DNA of 64,000 nt from NORP110 sp051251595 (lineage in GTDB: Bacteria; Pseudomonadota; Alphaproteobacteria; Rhodobacterales; Rhodobacteraceae). The position numbers were made by a program, and so were the translations under genes. Where the stretch lies: NCBI GenBank assembly GCA_051251595.1, contig JBPOFA010000001.1:124001-188000 (forward strand). Reading direction: 5' to 3'. Position 1 is the first letter of the stretch. Each line of letters begins with the position of its first letter. Positions 1 through 9,500 of the stretch are shown here, in pieces. Under the pieces are notes generated by a model. The model searched no databases. It was given only the letters and a program-made list of their open reading frames with translations, and was not told the origin of the DNA.

Positions 1-242
1 GGTTCGGAAGCGAAGGCAACACACCAACAGTACGCGCCATCGTAGATCACATGAAATTGGTCACAGATGCGGATCTGAATTATCCGATCATTTTATGCGC
101 AAAGGGCCGCGTCATGGATGGAATGCACCGCGTAGCCAAGGCCCTCATGTCCGGGCAAACCACCATCGACGCCGTCAGGTTCGAAAAAACGCCACCACAT
201 GATTTTCAGGATATGGACGCAGATGAGCTCGACTACAGCTAG
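1..242 (+). CDS. ParB/Srx-like small protein, 5' end cut by the window
   Basis: The reading frame is open from the first bases of the window (phase starts at base 3) to the TAG at 240-242, so the gene begins upstream; the internal ATG at 51 is probably not the true start. The visible part has GRVMDGMHRVAKAL, which resembles the G-x(n)-DGxHR signature of ParB/sulfiredoxin-like folds, where the His-Arg pair contacts nucleotide or phosphate. Full ParB proteins have a helix-turn-helix and dimer domain after this motif; here the protein ends about 45 residues later, so it is a stand-alone small domain rather than a partition protein. Function unknown. It converges on smc with a 19-bp gap. Confidence 0.6.
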   Translation, partial: FGSEGNTPTVRAIVDHMKLVTDADLNYPIILCAKGRVMDGMHRVAKALMSGQTTIDAVRFEKTPPHDFQDMDADELDYS

Positions 243-261
243 CGGGCGAGGATCATAGGGC

Positions 262-3200
262 CTAGGCCACCAACGCTGCGGCCTTTTTCAGATCAACAGA
301 CACAAGCTGGCTGACACCCTGTTCACCCATTGTCACGCCAAACAGACGATCCATGCGGGACATCGTAACAGCATGGTGGGTAATGATCAGAAAACGTGTT
401 TCCGTCTGGCGGGTCATTTCGTCCAGCAGGTCACAAAACCGCGTGACGTTAGCGTCATCCAGTGGCGCGTCGACCTCATCCAGCACACAAATGGGTGCCG
501 GGTTCGCAAGAAACACCGCAAAGATCAGCGCCATGGCTGTAAGCGTCTGTTCCCCACCTGACAGCAAAGACAGTGTCGAAAGCTTTTTCCCAGGCGGCTG
601 ACACATGATTTCCAGCCCAGCATCCAGAGGATCTTCGCTTTCCACCAAAACAAGATTGGCTTCCCCGCCACCGAACAGATGTTTGAACAACATCCCGAAA
701 TTGGAATTGACCTGCTCGAACGCCGTCAAAAGCCGTTCCCGGCCTTCTTTGTTCAGATTGGCAATCCCCGTGCGAAGCTTTTTGATGGCCTCTTGCAGAT
801 CATTCATCTCATTGGTCAGGGTTTCGTGTTCTTCCTGAACCTCTTTGGCGTCTTCCTCGGCGCGCAAGTTAACGGCCCCCAAAGAATCCCGCTGCCGTTT
901 AAGACGGTTCACATCCGCATCAATCGTTTCAACGCTTGGCATCTTATCTGGATCCGTTGCCAGGGTTTCCAGCAATTGGGCGGGCGTTGTTTGTTGTTCT
1001 TCGGAAATACGTTCGACAGCAAAGGCCACGGTTTCTTTCGCAGCGTCGGCCTGCGCCTCGGCACGGGCCCTTGCCTCTCGCGCTTCAGAGGCGCCGCGTT
1101 CAGCGTCACGTTCGGCCGACACCGCATCACGCTGCGCAGTGTCACCGATCGCCAATGCATCAGCGGCATTGGCGCGACGCTGTTCGGCATCATCAATGCT
1201 GTCTGCCAAGGCCTCTCTTTTGGCTTTGATATCTTCAGGAACAGAAATCGCTGTTGCCAGCTCTTCTTCCGTCGTTTCCTTGCGCTCGTTCAGCTCTGCC
1301 ATCCGCGCATCTGCGGTTTCAGAGCGATGCCGCCAATTGCCGACTTCCTTGGCGACCTCTTGTGCGCGACGCACCCGTGCCTCGCCTTCGCGCCGCAACT
1401 CGTCATGCCCTGATCTCTTTGCCATCATGGTCATGCGGGCAGCTTCGACGGTCATTTTCACATCTTCGACCTGCCCACGCGCCTCATCCAGATCGCCAAG
1501 CTCTGCCACGGCGGCCTCTGCCTCTTTCAGCCGAGACCGGGCGCCCATGGCCTCTTCTTCGTGACGGGCAACGGCAAGGTTCAGGGATTCCACCTTGCTG
1601 GCGGAAATATCCCGATCGGCCTCTGCACGAGACAGGGCGCGGCTTGCCTCTGTCATGGCCTGATCTGCAGCGCGGCGGGCATCGCGGGCCATACGATCAG
1701 CTTCGGCCAATTCGGTCAGCCGCATCTTCAGCATCTCATGCGCCTGCACGGCCCCATCCGCCCGTGCAGTTGCTTCGTTCAAATCCTTTTTCAGCTCTTC
1801 CAAACGGTTCAACTGTTGCAGGCGCAGCGCCGCAGCACTTGGCGCATCTTCCGCCCCGGCACGGAACCCGTCCCAACGCCACAGATCCCCCTCGACGGAA
1901 ACCAATCGCTGTCCGGGCAACAGGTCTGCCTGCAGGCCTGGACCATCGGCCGCATCCACAAGGCCAACCTGCCCCATACGGCGCACCAAAACCTCTGGAA
2001 CAGACACATAATTTGTCAGCGCGGCAATGCCATCAGGCAAAACCTGCGCCGTTCCGTAGGCCGGCAATGTCGCCCAGCCAGACGGCCCTGAGCTGTCAAT
2101 CGCAGGTGCCCGCAGGTCATCCGCCAAAGCGGCACCCAAAGCTTTTTCATAGCCGGATTTCACGGTCAGCAAATCAAGCACTTGCCCGCTTTCGGTCGCG
2201 TCGCGTTCGACCAGACGGGCCAAAGCACCGACCTCTGCACGCAAAGCGCTAAGCTCGCCCTCGGCTTCGGACCGGGCGGCGCGGGCGTCGGCCTCTCTGG
2301 ATTGGGCCTCTCCACGAGCGTCGTCAGAGTTGATCAAATCCGCTTCAGCTTGCTCTGCCGCTTCAACCGCATAATCCTGCGCCTGATTGGCCAGCTCAAA
2401 TTGCTCTCGGGCCACGGCCAAAGCCGTTTCCGCATCCTTAACAGAACCCCGCGCCCGTTCGGCTTCTGCCTCGCTTTTTTCAAGCGTCTTTTGCAGGTCC
2501 TCAAACAAACGATGCGCAGATTGATGACGCGCCGACAGCCGCGCCACATCTTCGGTCAGTTCTGTCAGGAAATCCTCGCGCTCTTGCAAAACGGAAGCAC
2601 CTTCGCGCGATTCCGTTGCCGCAGCTTCCAGCAGTTCCGCATGGCCCTCTGACGCTTTTTCAAGTTCCCTTGCTTCCCAATCCAAACGCTCGATCGTTTC
2701 GCCCGCATCCCGGGCCAACGCTTCTTCCCGGGTCATGTCATTGGCAAGCTGGACGATGCGCGATTTGAGCGTGTCTATCGTCTGAACCGCGCGTTCTTCC
2801 TGATCGGTCAAACTGTCGCGTTCCACCATCAAACGCTGCAAAATAGCCGCCGCGATCGCCTCTTCTTCACGCAAGGCTGGCAAGGCCGCGTCGCATTCTT
2901 CGCGAACCTTGGTTGCCGCCCGCGCCAGACGTTCTGCTTCTGATGCGGATTTTACCCGCTCGGTCAGAACAGCAGTCGCCGTCGCGCTGGCCTCATCCGC
3001 TTCTTTCCAACGGCGATACAACAAAAGCCCTTCTGCGTGGCGCAATTCCTCGCCGATTTGGCGGTATCTTGCGGCCTGCCGGGCCTGCCGGGCCAATTGC
3101 CCCAGCTGCGTGGCCAATTGTTCGATCACGTCTTCGACCCTGACGAGATTGGTCTCTGCGCCTTTTAACTTCAGCTCAGCTTCGTGACGACGTTGATACA

Positions 3201-3717
3201 GCCCGGAAATGCCCGCCGCCTCTTCCAGAATGCGACGCCGCGCCTTGGGCTTGGCGTTGATCAGCTCGGCGATTTGCCCCTGACGTACCAAAGCGGGCGA
3301 ATGCGCCCCTGTTGAGGCATCGGCAAATAGCATCTGAACGTCGCGTGCACGAACATCCTTGGCGTTTACCTTATAGGCGCTGCCCACATCCCGTGTGATG
3401 CGCCGTGTTACCTCAAGCAGATCGCTTTCATTAAATCCAGACGGGGCCAACCTGTCAGAGTTGTCGATATGCAGCGACACCTCTGCAAAATTGCGGGCAG
3501 GCCGGGTCGCCGCCCCCGCAAAAATCACGTCTTCCATGCCCCCACCGCGCATGGCCGATGGACGGTTTTCCCCCATCACCCAACGCATCGCTTCCAAAAG
3601 ATTGGACTTGCCGCAACCGTTTGGGCCAACCACACCTGTCAGGCCTTCGGCGACGACCAAATCAGTTGGGTCGACGAAGCTTTTGAAACCGTTAAGACGA
3701 AGTCGGGAAAAACGCAC
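262..3717 (-). CDS. smc: Chromosome segregation ATPase SMC
   Basis: Condensin-type SMC protein of about 1151 residues that compacts and segregates the chromosome with ScpA and ScpB, neither of which is seen nearby. The N-terminal ATPase half has Walker A GPNGCGKSN (about residues 31-39). Long Ala/Glu/Arg-rich coiled-coil arms flank a central hinge, and the C-terminal half has the ABC signature LSGGEQ and Walker B ICVLDEVDAPLDD. I chose the GTG at 3717 because the family normally begins MRFxRLRLNGFKSF; a TTG at 3738 would add seven residues. The gene stands alone, divergent from the B12-regulated operon. Large antisense open frames inside it are a by-product of its codon use. Confidence 0.97.
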   Translation of the reverse strand: MRFSRLRLNGFKSFVDPTDLVVAEGLTGVVGPNGCGKSNLLEAMRWVMGENRPSAMRGGGMEDVIFAGAATRPARNFAEVSLHIDNSDRLAPSGFNESDLLEVTRRITRDVGSAYKVNAKDVRARDVQMLFADASTGAHSPALVRQGQIAELINAKPKARRRILEEAAGISGLYQRRHEAELKLKGAETNLVRVEDVIEQLATQLGQLARQARQAARYRQIGEELRHAEGLLLYRRWKEADEASATATAVLTERVKSASEAERLARAATKVREECDAALPALREEEAIAAAILQRLMVERDSLTDQEERAVQTIDTLKSRIVQLANDMTREEALARDAGETIERLDWEARELEKASEGHAELLEAAATESREGASVLQEREDFLTELTEDVARLSARHQSAHRLFEDLQKTLEKSEAEAERARGSVKDAETALAVAREQFELANQAQDYAVEAAEQAEADLINSDDARGEAQSREADARAARSEAEGELSALRAEVGALARLVERDATESGQVLDLLTVKSGYEKALGAALADDLRAPAIDSSGPSGWATLPAYGTAQVLPDGIAALTNYVSVPEVLVRRMGQVGLVDAADGPGLQADLLPGQRLVSVEGDLWRWDGFRAGAEDAPSAAALRLQQLNRLEELKKDLNEATARADGAVQAHEMLKMRLTELAEADRMARDARRAADQAMTEASRALSRAEADRDISASKVESLNLAVARHEEEAMGARSRLKEAEAAVAELGDLDEARGQVEDVKMTVEAARMTMMAKRSGHDELRREGEARVRRAQEVAKEVGNWRHRSETADARMAELNERKETTEEELATAISVPEDIKAKREALADSIDDAEQRRANAADALAIGDTAQRDAVSAERDAERGASEAREARARAEAQADAAKETVAFAVERISEEQQTTPAQLLETLATDPDKMPSVETIDADVNRLKRQRDSLGAVNLRAEEDAKEVQEEHETLTNEMNDLQEAIKKLRTGIANLNKEGRERLLTAFEQVNSNFGMLFKHLFGGGEANLVLVESEDPLDAGLEIMCQPPGKKLSTLSLLSGGEQTLTAMALIFAVFLANPAPICVLDEVDAPLDDANVTRFCDLLDEMTRQTETRFLIITHHAVTMSRMDRLFGVTMGEQGVSQLVSVDLKKAAALVA

Positions 3718-4010
3718 AGATTCGGGGCCCTTTGGCAAAATAACCGTAGCATGAATATTTCGCGCCAGAGCGAGACCAAGTCAACGGGGAACCCCACAAT
3801 CTGCCCACAGAAGCAGAGTTATCCCCAACATCTTGCGGTTTAGGGCCAAAATTCGCCAACCCAAATCGCTAGAAACCTCAAGATTTACCGAATCTTTCCC
3901 CATTACCGCGGCCCAATACCTGTGGGGAACCATCCCCACATCGTCGCGAACCAAACCGCACCCGTCGCAATATGCCTTGACGGCACCGGCAGGTTCACGC
4001 GACAACGCAA
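3718..4010. other. Intergenic region between smc and the B12 riboswitch
   Basis: No credible gene; the open frames here overlap each other on both strands and look random. It must hold the smc promoter (minus) and the promoter of the cobalamin operon (plus). It has an unusual number of TCCCCA/TGGGGA words: an 8-bp perfect inverted repeat with a 4-base loop at 3921-3940 (TGTGGGGA/TCCCCACA), and TTATCCCCA around 3820, one mismatch from a DnaA box. No role can be assigned from sequence alone. Confidence 0.4.
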
Positions 4011-4206
4011 GGGCATGGTTCCCCCAAATCGCGCGAAAAATCGCGAAGGGAACAATTGGGAATATGGTGAGGGAGACCCAAATCGGGGCCCGAATCCATG
4101 GCCGCCCCCGCGACTGTTAGCGGAGAGTGCTTTGTCATTTTGCCACTGGGAAACCGGGAAGGCGACAAAGTGCACTGACCCGCAAGCCAGGAGACCTGCC
4201 ATGCAT
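4011..4206 (+). promoter_or_regulatory. Cobalamin (B12) riboswitch
   Basis: The conserved cobalamin aptamer elements occur in order: GGGAATATGGTGAGG (about 4058-4072), GCCGCCCCCGCGACTGTTAGCGGAGAG (core, about 4101-4126), CCACTGGGAAACCGGGAAGGCG, and the B12 box AGCCAGGAGACCTGCC (4185-4200). The closing stem is GCATGG (4013-4018) with CCATGC (4199-4204). Riboswitches of this class normally switch expression off when adenosylcobalamin is plentiful. It lies directly before a CbiM-like permease, cobW and cobN, which fits feedback control of cobalt uptake and insertion. Confidence 0.95.
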
Positions 4207-4219
4207 CAACGTAGCAACG

Positions 4220-4242
4220 CCGTCGGGTGTGACGGTAAGGAG
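4220..4242 (+). promoter_or_regulatory. Hairpin next to the Shine-Dalgarno of the CbiM-like gene
   Basis: CCGTC (4220-4224) can pair with GACGG (4231-4235), directly ahead of TAAGGAG (about 4236-4242) and the ATG at 4251. There is no U-run behind it, so I infer that the riboswitch acts on translation start through this segment rather than by a transcription terminator. This is inference from position and base pairing only. Confidence 0.45.
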
Positions 4243-4250
4243 TAAATGAA

Positions 4251-4928
4251 ATGCATATCGAACCCGGAATTGTCACCGGAGCTAAACTCGCCTTGGGCGC
4301 AGCAACCGCAGCAGGCGCAGGCCTTTACACGGCCAAACTCGCCTGGAACGAACTGAAAGAACGCAATGTGGGCTCACTGGCCGCAAGAACCGTCGCGTCC
4401 ACCGCTTTGGTTTTTTCTTTTTTCCAGATCTTGCCGCACTACCCCGTCGGCGTGTCAGAGGTCCACTTGATCCTAGGATCAACGCTCTTCCTGATCCTCG
4501 GCGCGGCCCCGGCGGCCTTCGGTCTGGCACTTGGGCTATTGCTTCAGGGACTGTTCTTTGCCCCGTTTGACCTGCCGCAATACGGCATGAACGTCACCAC
4601 GCTTTTGGTGCCTTTGTTCGGACTTCAGTATCTGGCCAAAAAGATCATCGCCCCAAACACCGCATATGTGGACCTGCAATATTCACAAGCCTTGGCCCTA
4701 TCGACGGCCTATCAGGGCGGCGTTGTTCTATGGGTCGCATTCTGGGCCGTTTACGGCCAGGGATTTGGCGCAGAGACTTTGGCGAGTGTCGGCCTGTTCG
4801 GCGGCGCATATATGATGGTCATCTTGCTGGAACCACTTATTGATCTGGCTGTTTTGGCTGGCGCAAAAAGCCTGTCCGGCCTGCGCGAAAGCGGTTTGGT
4901 CACAAAACGTCTGTTCCAAGCAGCTTAG
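4251..4928 (+). CDS. CbiM/NikM-like cobalt permease (ECF substrate-binding component)
   Basis: A 225-residue membrane protein with about six hydrophobic segments. It begins MHIEPG, and the Met1-His2 end together with a later His (in VHLILG, about residue 72) matches the metal-binding positions known for CbiM/NikM, where the free amino terminus coordinates the metal; this also fixes the start at 4251. It is first behind the B12 riboswitch, which supports cobalt as substrate. CbiN, CbiQ and CbiO, the usual partners, are not visible in the window, so it either works alone, borrows an energy module from elsewhere, or belongs to a divergent branch. The SD TAAGGAG precedes the ATG. Confidence 0.75.
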   Translation: MHIEPGIVTGAKLALGAATAAGAGLYTAKLAWNELKERNVGSLAARTVASTALVFSFFQILPHYPVGVSEVHLILGSTLFLILGAAPAAFGLALGLLLQGLFFAPFDLPQYGMNVTTLLVPLFGLQYLAKKIIAPNTAYVDLQYSQALALSTAYQGGVVLWVAFWAVYGQGFGAETLASVGLFGGAYMMVILLEPLIDLAVLAGAKSLSGLRESGLVTKRLFQAA

Positions 4929-5037
4929 ACCTGATCCGGGGTACACCCCGAACCAGATCGTCTAACACATCACCTCAATTCAGCCGGAGCCATTTCTTGG
5001 CCCCGGCGTTTTTCCCATTGAAATGAAGGGTCCTGTT

Positions 5038-6093
5038 ATGGCCGCCAAAATACCTGCAACTGTCATCACCGGCTTTTTGGGCAGCGGTAAAACCACGCTT
5101 ATTCGCAACATCTTGGCCAACGCCAACGGTCGCCGCATTGCTTTGATCATCAATGAATTTGGCGATCTTGGCGTGGATGGGGACATCCTAAAAGGTTGCG
5201 GCGACGAAACCTGCAGCGAAGATGACGTAATGGAACTGTCCAACGGCTGTATCTGTTGCACCGTGGCCGAAGATTTTGTCCCAACCATAGAAAAGCTGTT
5301 GGCCCGCGAACAGCGCCCGGATCACATCGTCATTGAAACCTCTGGCCTTGCGTTGCCACAGCCGCTTGTCCGGGCCTTCAACTGGCCCGAAATTTCGACC
5401 CAGGTCACGGTCGACGGCGTTGTCACCGTTGTCGATGGCAAGGCCGTCACCGAGGGGCGCTTTGCCCATAATGTGGCCGCCGTCGACAAACAGCGCCAGC
5501 TTGACGAAAACCTCGATCACGAAACGCCGTTGTCTGAATTGTTTGAAGACCAGATCGCCTGCGCCGACATGATTGTGGTGAACAAGGTCGATCTGTTGAA
5601 CGACGATGAAATCGACGCGTTGACGCACAAACTCGATACCGAAAGCCGCGACAGCGTTCAGGTGGTTCGCTCTAGCATGGGTGTGTTGCCGGTTGAAATC
5701 TTGCTGGGCCAAGCCGTCGGTGCCGAAAACGACCTGAGCGCACGACACGAAGTGCACCACCATCACCATGATGACGACGACGACCACCACCACCACGATC
5801 ATGACCACGACGAATTCGAAAGCTTTGTCGTGACCCGAGATGAAATCACAGATCCCGTTGCCTTTTCCAAACAGGTTCTGGAAACCATCAACGCGCATGA
5901 CATTTTACGGCTGAAAGGGTTCATTGCGGTATCCGGAAAACCGCTTCGCATGACCGTTCAGGCCGTTGGCCCCAGAATCGACAGCTATTTTGATCGTCCC
6001 TTTACATCCGACGAACCGCGCCAGACCCGGCTTGTCGTCATTGGCGGAGCTGGGATGGACAGGGCCGCGATTGAAACAGCCCTTGCGTCATGA
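5038..6093 (+). CDS. cobW: CobW-type G3E GTPase, cobalt metallochaperone
   Basis: GTPase of the G3E family that delivers Co(II) for corrin biosynthesis. Visible motifs: Walker A GFLGSGKTT close to the N-terminus, the metal-binding CxCC motif GCICC, NKVD for guanine recognition, and a C-terminal CobW domain. A tract of His and Asp encoded at about 5753-5815 should bind metal in a flexible loop. I chose ATG 5038 (AAGGG upstream; protein starts MAAKIPATVI) over the ATG at 5023. It follows the CbiM-like gene by about 110 bp, which includes a small GC hairpin near 4936-4949, and overlaps the next gene by ATGA. Confidence 0.95.
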   Translation: MAAKIPATVITGFLGSGKTTLIRNILANANGRRIALIINEFGDLGVDGDILKGCGDETCSEDDVMELSNGCICCTVAEDFVPTIEKLLAREQRPDHIVIETSGLALPQPLVRAFNWPEISTQVTVDGVVTVVDGKAVTEGRFAHNVAAVDKQRQLDENLDHETPLSELFEDQIACADMIVVNKVDLLNDDEIDALTHKLDTESRDSVQVVRSSMGVLPVEILLGQAVGAENDLSARHEVHHHHHDDDDDHHHHDHDHDEFESFVVTRDEITDPVAFSKQVLETINAHDILRLKGFIAVSGKPLRMTVQAVGPRIDSYFDRPFTSDEPRQTRLVVIGGAGMDRAAIETALAS

Positions 6094-6545
6094 CCGTCAC
6101 CATTGAAACCGGTGATCCGCGCGATCCTGCGGCCACGGCCTTGCTGAAATCAAGCCATGCCCTGATGCAAGAATTGTTCCCCGCCGAATCGAACCACTAC
6201 CTTTCGATCGACGACCTCTGCGCGCCGAACATCCGGTTCTTTATTGCCCGCACAGGGAATGACATTAAAGGCTGCGGGGCAGTGGCGATCTACGACGGCT
6301 ACGGCGAAATCAAGTCGATGTTCACCGCTCCTACCGCACGTGGGTTGGGGCTGGCCGGCAAGATTTTAACCAAGATCGAAGACACCGCCCGCGCTGAAAA
6401 CCTGCCGGCCTTGCGCTTGGAAACGGGCGATCTGTTGCACGACGCGCATCGGCTATATGCCTGTATGGGGTTCACGAAATGCGGTCCCTTTGGGGACTAC
6501 GTTGACGGGCCGCACAGCGTCTTTATGGAAAAGCGACTGTCCTGA
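6090..6545 (+). CDS. GNAT-family N-acetyltransferase in the cobalamin operon
   Basis: 151 residues with a GNAT fold: the acetyl-CoA loop region TARGLGLAGKIL (R/Q-x-x-G-x-G/A type) and a C-terminal strand ending in YACMGFTKCGPFGDY, where the Tyr and MGF positions are typical. The start ATG overlaps the cobW stop (ATGA), and its stop overlaps the cobN start (TGATG), so the three genes are translationally coupled. The substrate cannot be read from sequence. Its tight position suggests a role tied to cobalt insertion, or it is simply a passenger gene. Confidence 0.85.
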   Translation: MTVTIETGDPRDPAATALLKSSHALMQELFPAESNHYLSIDDLCAPNIRFFIARTGNDIKGCGAVAIYDGYGEIKSMFTAPTARGLGLAGKILTKIEDTARAENLPALRLETGDLLHDAHRLYACMGFTKCGPFGDYVDGPHSVFMEKRLS

Positions 6546-9500
6546 TGCATTTATTGGCGGCGACACCCGGAGCGATTGATGATGGCACCGAACCCGTGGA
6601 TTTGGGGCAAACCCCGGCAGAGCTGGTCTTTATCAGCGCCGCCGACACAGAGCTTGCAGCCCTGTCCGAAGCCCGGTCAGAAATGCAATCCCCGCCCACA
6701 TTGCGTCTGGCCAACCTGACCCATCTCAGACACCCGATGTCGGTCGATCTGCACATCGAAAACTGTGCCAAACAGTCCGGCCTGGTCATCGCCAGAATTC
6801 TGGGCGGGGCCGGGTATTGGAAATACGGGCTGGAACAATACGCGGCCCATTTGCACGCCGCCAATGTGCCCTTTGTGGCCCTGCCCGGTGATGACAAACC
6901 CGACGCAGAACTGCGAGAGCTTTCGACCGTATCCGAAGAAGACTATCAATCGCTGTGGTCTTATATGACAGAGGGCGGCCCCGAAAACTCTGCCAATTTT
7001 CTGACCTATGCCAAAGCCATGCTGACAGGGTCCGAAAAGCCTGAACCCGCAAAACCTTTGCTGCGGGCGGGGCTTTACTGGCCCGGGGCAGAGGTCACCG
7101 ATCTGGAAACGGTCCGGGCGAACTGGGTCAAAGACGCACCAATCGTGCCGATCACCTTTTATCGCGCCCTTGTTCAGGGGGCCGGGCTGCACCCGATCAA
7201 CCGCCTGATCCGCGCCGTGTCGCGGCAAGGGCTGAACCCGATGCCGATATTCGTGGCCTCGCTCAAAGACCCGGTGTCGCAAGCGACCGTGCAACATCTG
7301 TTTGAACAGGCCCCGCCGGATGTGATCCTGAACTGCACCAGCTTTGCGGTCGGCTCTATGCATGACGACCCAGAAATCACAAACCCGCTTGCCTGTCCCT
7401 CCAGCAACGATGCGCCGGTGTTTCAGGTGGTCTTGGCCTCGTCGACAGAACAGGCGTGGGCCGGAGGCCTCACGGGCCTATCCGCCCGTGACATCGCAAT
7501 GAATGTCGCCCTGCCCGAAGTGGACGGACGCGTCCTATCCCGCGCCATTTCATTCAAAACCGAAGCGTTTTTTGACGACGCAACCGAATGCCCAATTGCA
7601 ACCTACAGGGCGCAAGGTGACCGCGTGGATTTCGTTGCGGCGCTGGCCGCCAACTGGGCCAAATTGCGCAAGACCCCCGCCCCGGATCGCAAAGTCGCCC
7701 TCGTGCTTGCGAACTACCCAAACAAGGACGGACGTCTGGCCAACGGCGTCGGACTGGACGCGCCCGCCGCCACTGTGCATGCGCTGGAATTGCTGAAGGA
7801 CGCTGACTACCACGTTTCAGAGATGCCCGAGAACAGCCAGCACCTGATGGATCAAATCCTGGCCGGTCCGACGAACTGGCTGACAGACCGCGCCACACGC
7901 ACCGGCGGCGTTTCTTTGGATCTTGCCACATATGAACGCCACTTTGCCGCTTTGCCATGGGACGTGAAAATCCGCGTCGAAGACAGATGGGGCAAACCGC
8001 AGGACGATCCGTTTTTCTGCCAAGACGAAACAGACCCTAACACAGGATCTTTTGCCCTTTCCGTGCTCGAATTCGGAAATGCAGTGGTCGGTGTTCAGCC
8101 CGCCCGGGGCTACAATATCGATCCGACCGAAACCTATCATTCGCCCGATCTTGTCCCGCCGCATAACTACATCGCCTTTTACATCTGGCTCAGACAGGTT
8201 TTTGAGACGGATGCAATTGTACACATGGGCAAACATGGCAATCTGGAATGGCTGCCCGGCAAGGCGCTTGCCCTGTCAGACACCTGTTTTCCAGAGGCCG
8301 TTTTCGGCCCCACGCCCCATATCTACCCGTTCATCGTGAATGACCCCGGCGAGGGCACGCAGGCCAAACGGCGGGCCCAGGCTGTGATCATTGATCACCT
8401 GACGCCCCCCCTCACCCGCGCCGAAAGCTATGGCCCGATGCGCGATCTAGAGGCTTTGGTCGATGAATATTACGAAGCCGCCGGTGTTGACCCCCGCCGC
8501 ATTACCTATCTGCGACGGGAAATCCTGTCCCTTGCCGCATCCAGCGGGCTGGATGCCGATGTGGGCATGTCTGGCGCAGATCAAGACGGCGACCTTGCAA
8601 AGCTGGATGCCTATCTTTGCGACCTGAAAGAGGCACAAATTCGCGATGGTCTGCATGTGTTCGGCCAGTCGCCAGTGGGCGGACTTGAACGCGACCTGAC
8701 CGCCGCCCTGTTGCGCATTCCACGCGGGAACGGGCGTGATGAACAGGCCTCTTTGGTGCGCGCGCTGGCACAGGATCTGGGGTTGGACTTTGACCCATTG
8801 GATACCGAAATGTCCGCGCCCTGGACCGGTCCAAAGCCGGATGTTCTGGACGAATTGACCGACGACACTTGGCGCAGCAATGGCGACACCGTGGAACGGC
8901 TGGAACTGATGGCGCTGGACCTTTTGGACGGCAAAACACAATCGCCGGGCGCCGCGACAAGCAAAGTCCTGGACTATGCCAAATCCGTGCTGCGCCCGGC
9001 CATCGCCGCCTGCGGCCCTGCCGAGGGCGGTGGCTTTCTGCACGCCCTGTCTGGTCGCTTCGTGGCCCCTGGCCCTTCCGGCGCGCCGACCCGAGGCCGA
9101 CCAGATGTGCTGCCAACCGGGCGCAACTTTTACAGCGTCGACAGCCGGGCCATTCCCACGCCGACCGCTTGGGCGCTTGGTTGGAAATCCGCGAACCTGC
9201 TGATCGACAAACATCTGCAAACCCATGGCGACTGGCCCAGAACGCTGTTGTTAACCGCATGGGGCACGGCCAACATGCGCACCGGCGGCGACGACATCGC
9301 GCAATGTCTGGCACTGATGGGGGTAAAGCCGAAATGGGACAGCGCCAATCGCCGCGTCACCGGGTTTGAGATCATTCCCCACACCGCATTGGGCCGTCCA
9401 AGGGTGGATGTCACATTGCGTATTTCCGGGTTCTTTCGCGATGCATTTCCACAACAGGTCGCGCTTGTTGATTCCGCGGCACGTGCCGTCATGACGCTTG

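Noticed and set aside
679..2252. Long plus-strand open frames (244 and 332 residues) inside smc
   Set aside because: They lie antisense to a well-conserved SMC gene in a GC-rich strand; composition (Arg/Pro/His-rich) is that of a shadow frame, with no motifs.
5188..5898. Minus-strand frame of 236 residues with poly-Val tract in cobW
   Set aside because: The Val/Met tract is the complement of the His/Asp codons of CobW; no start signal.
8447..9314. Minus-strand frames of 259 and 270 residues in cobN
   Set aside because: Antisense to the conserved CobN gene, no known motif.
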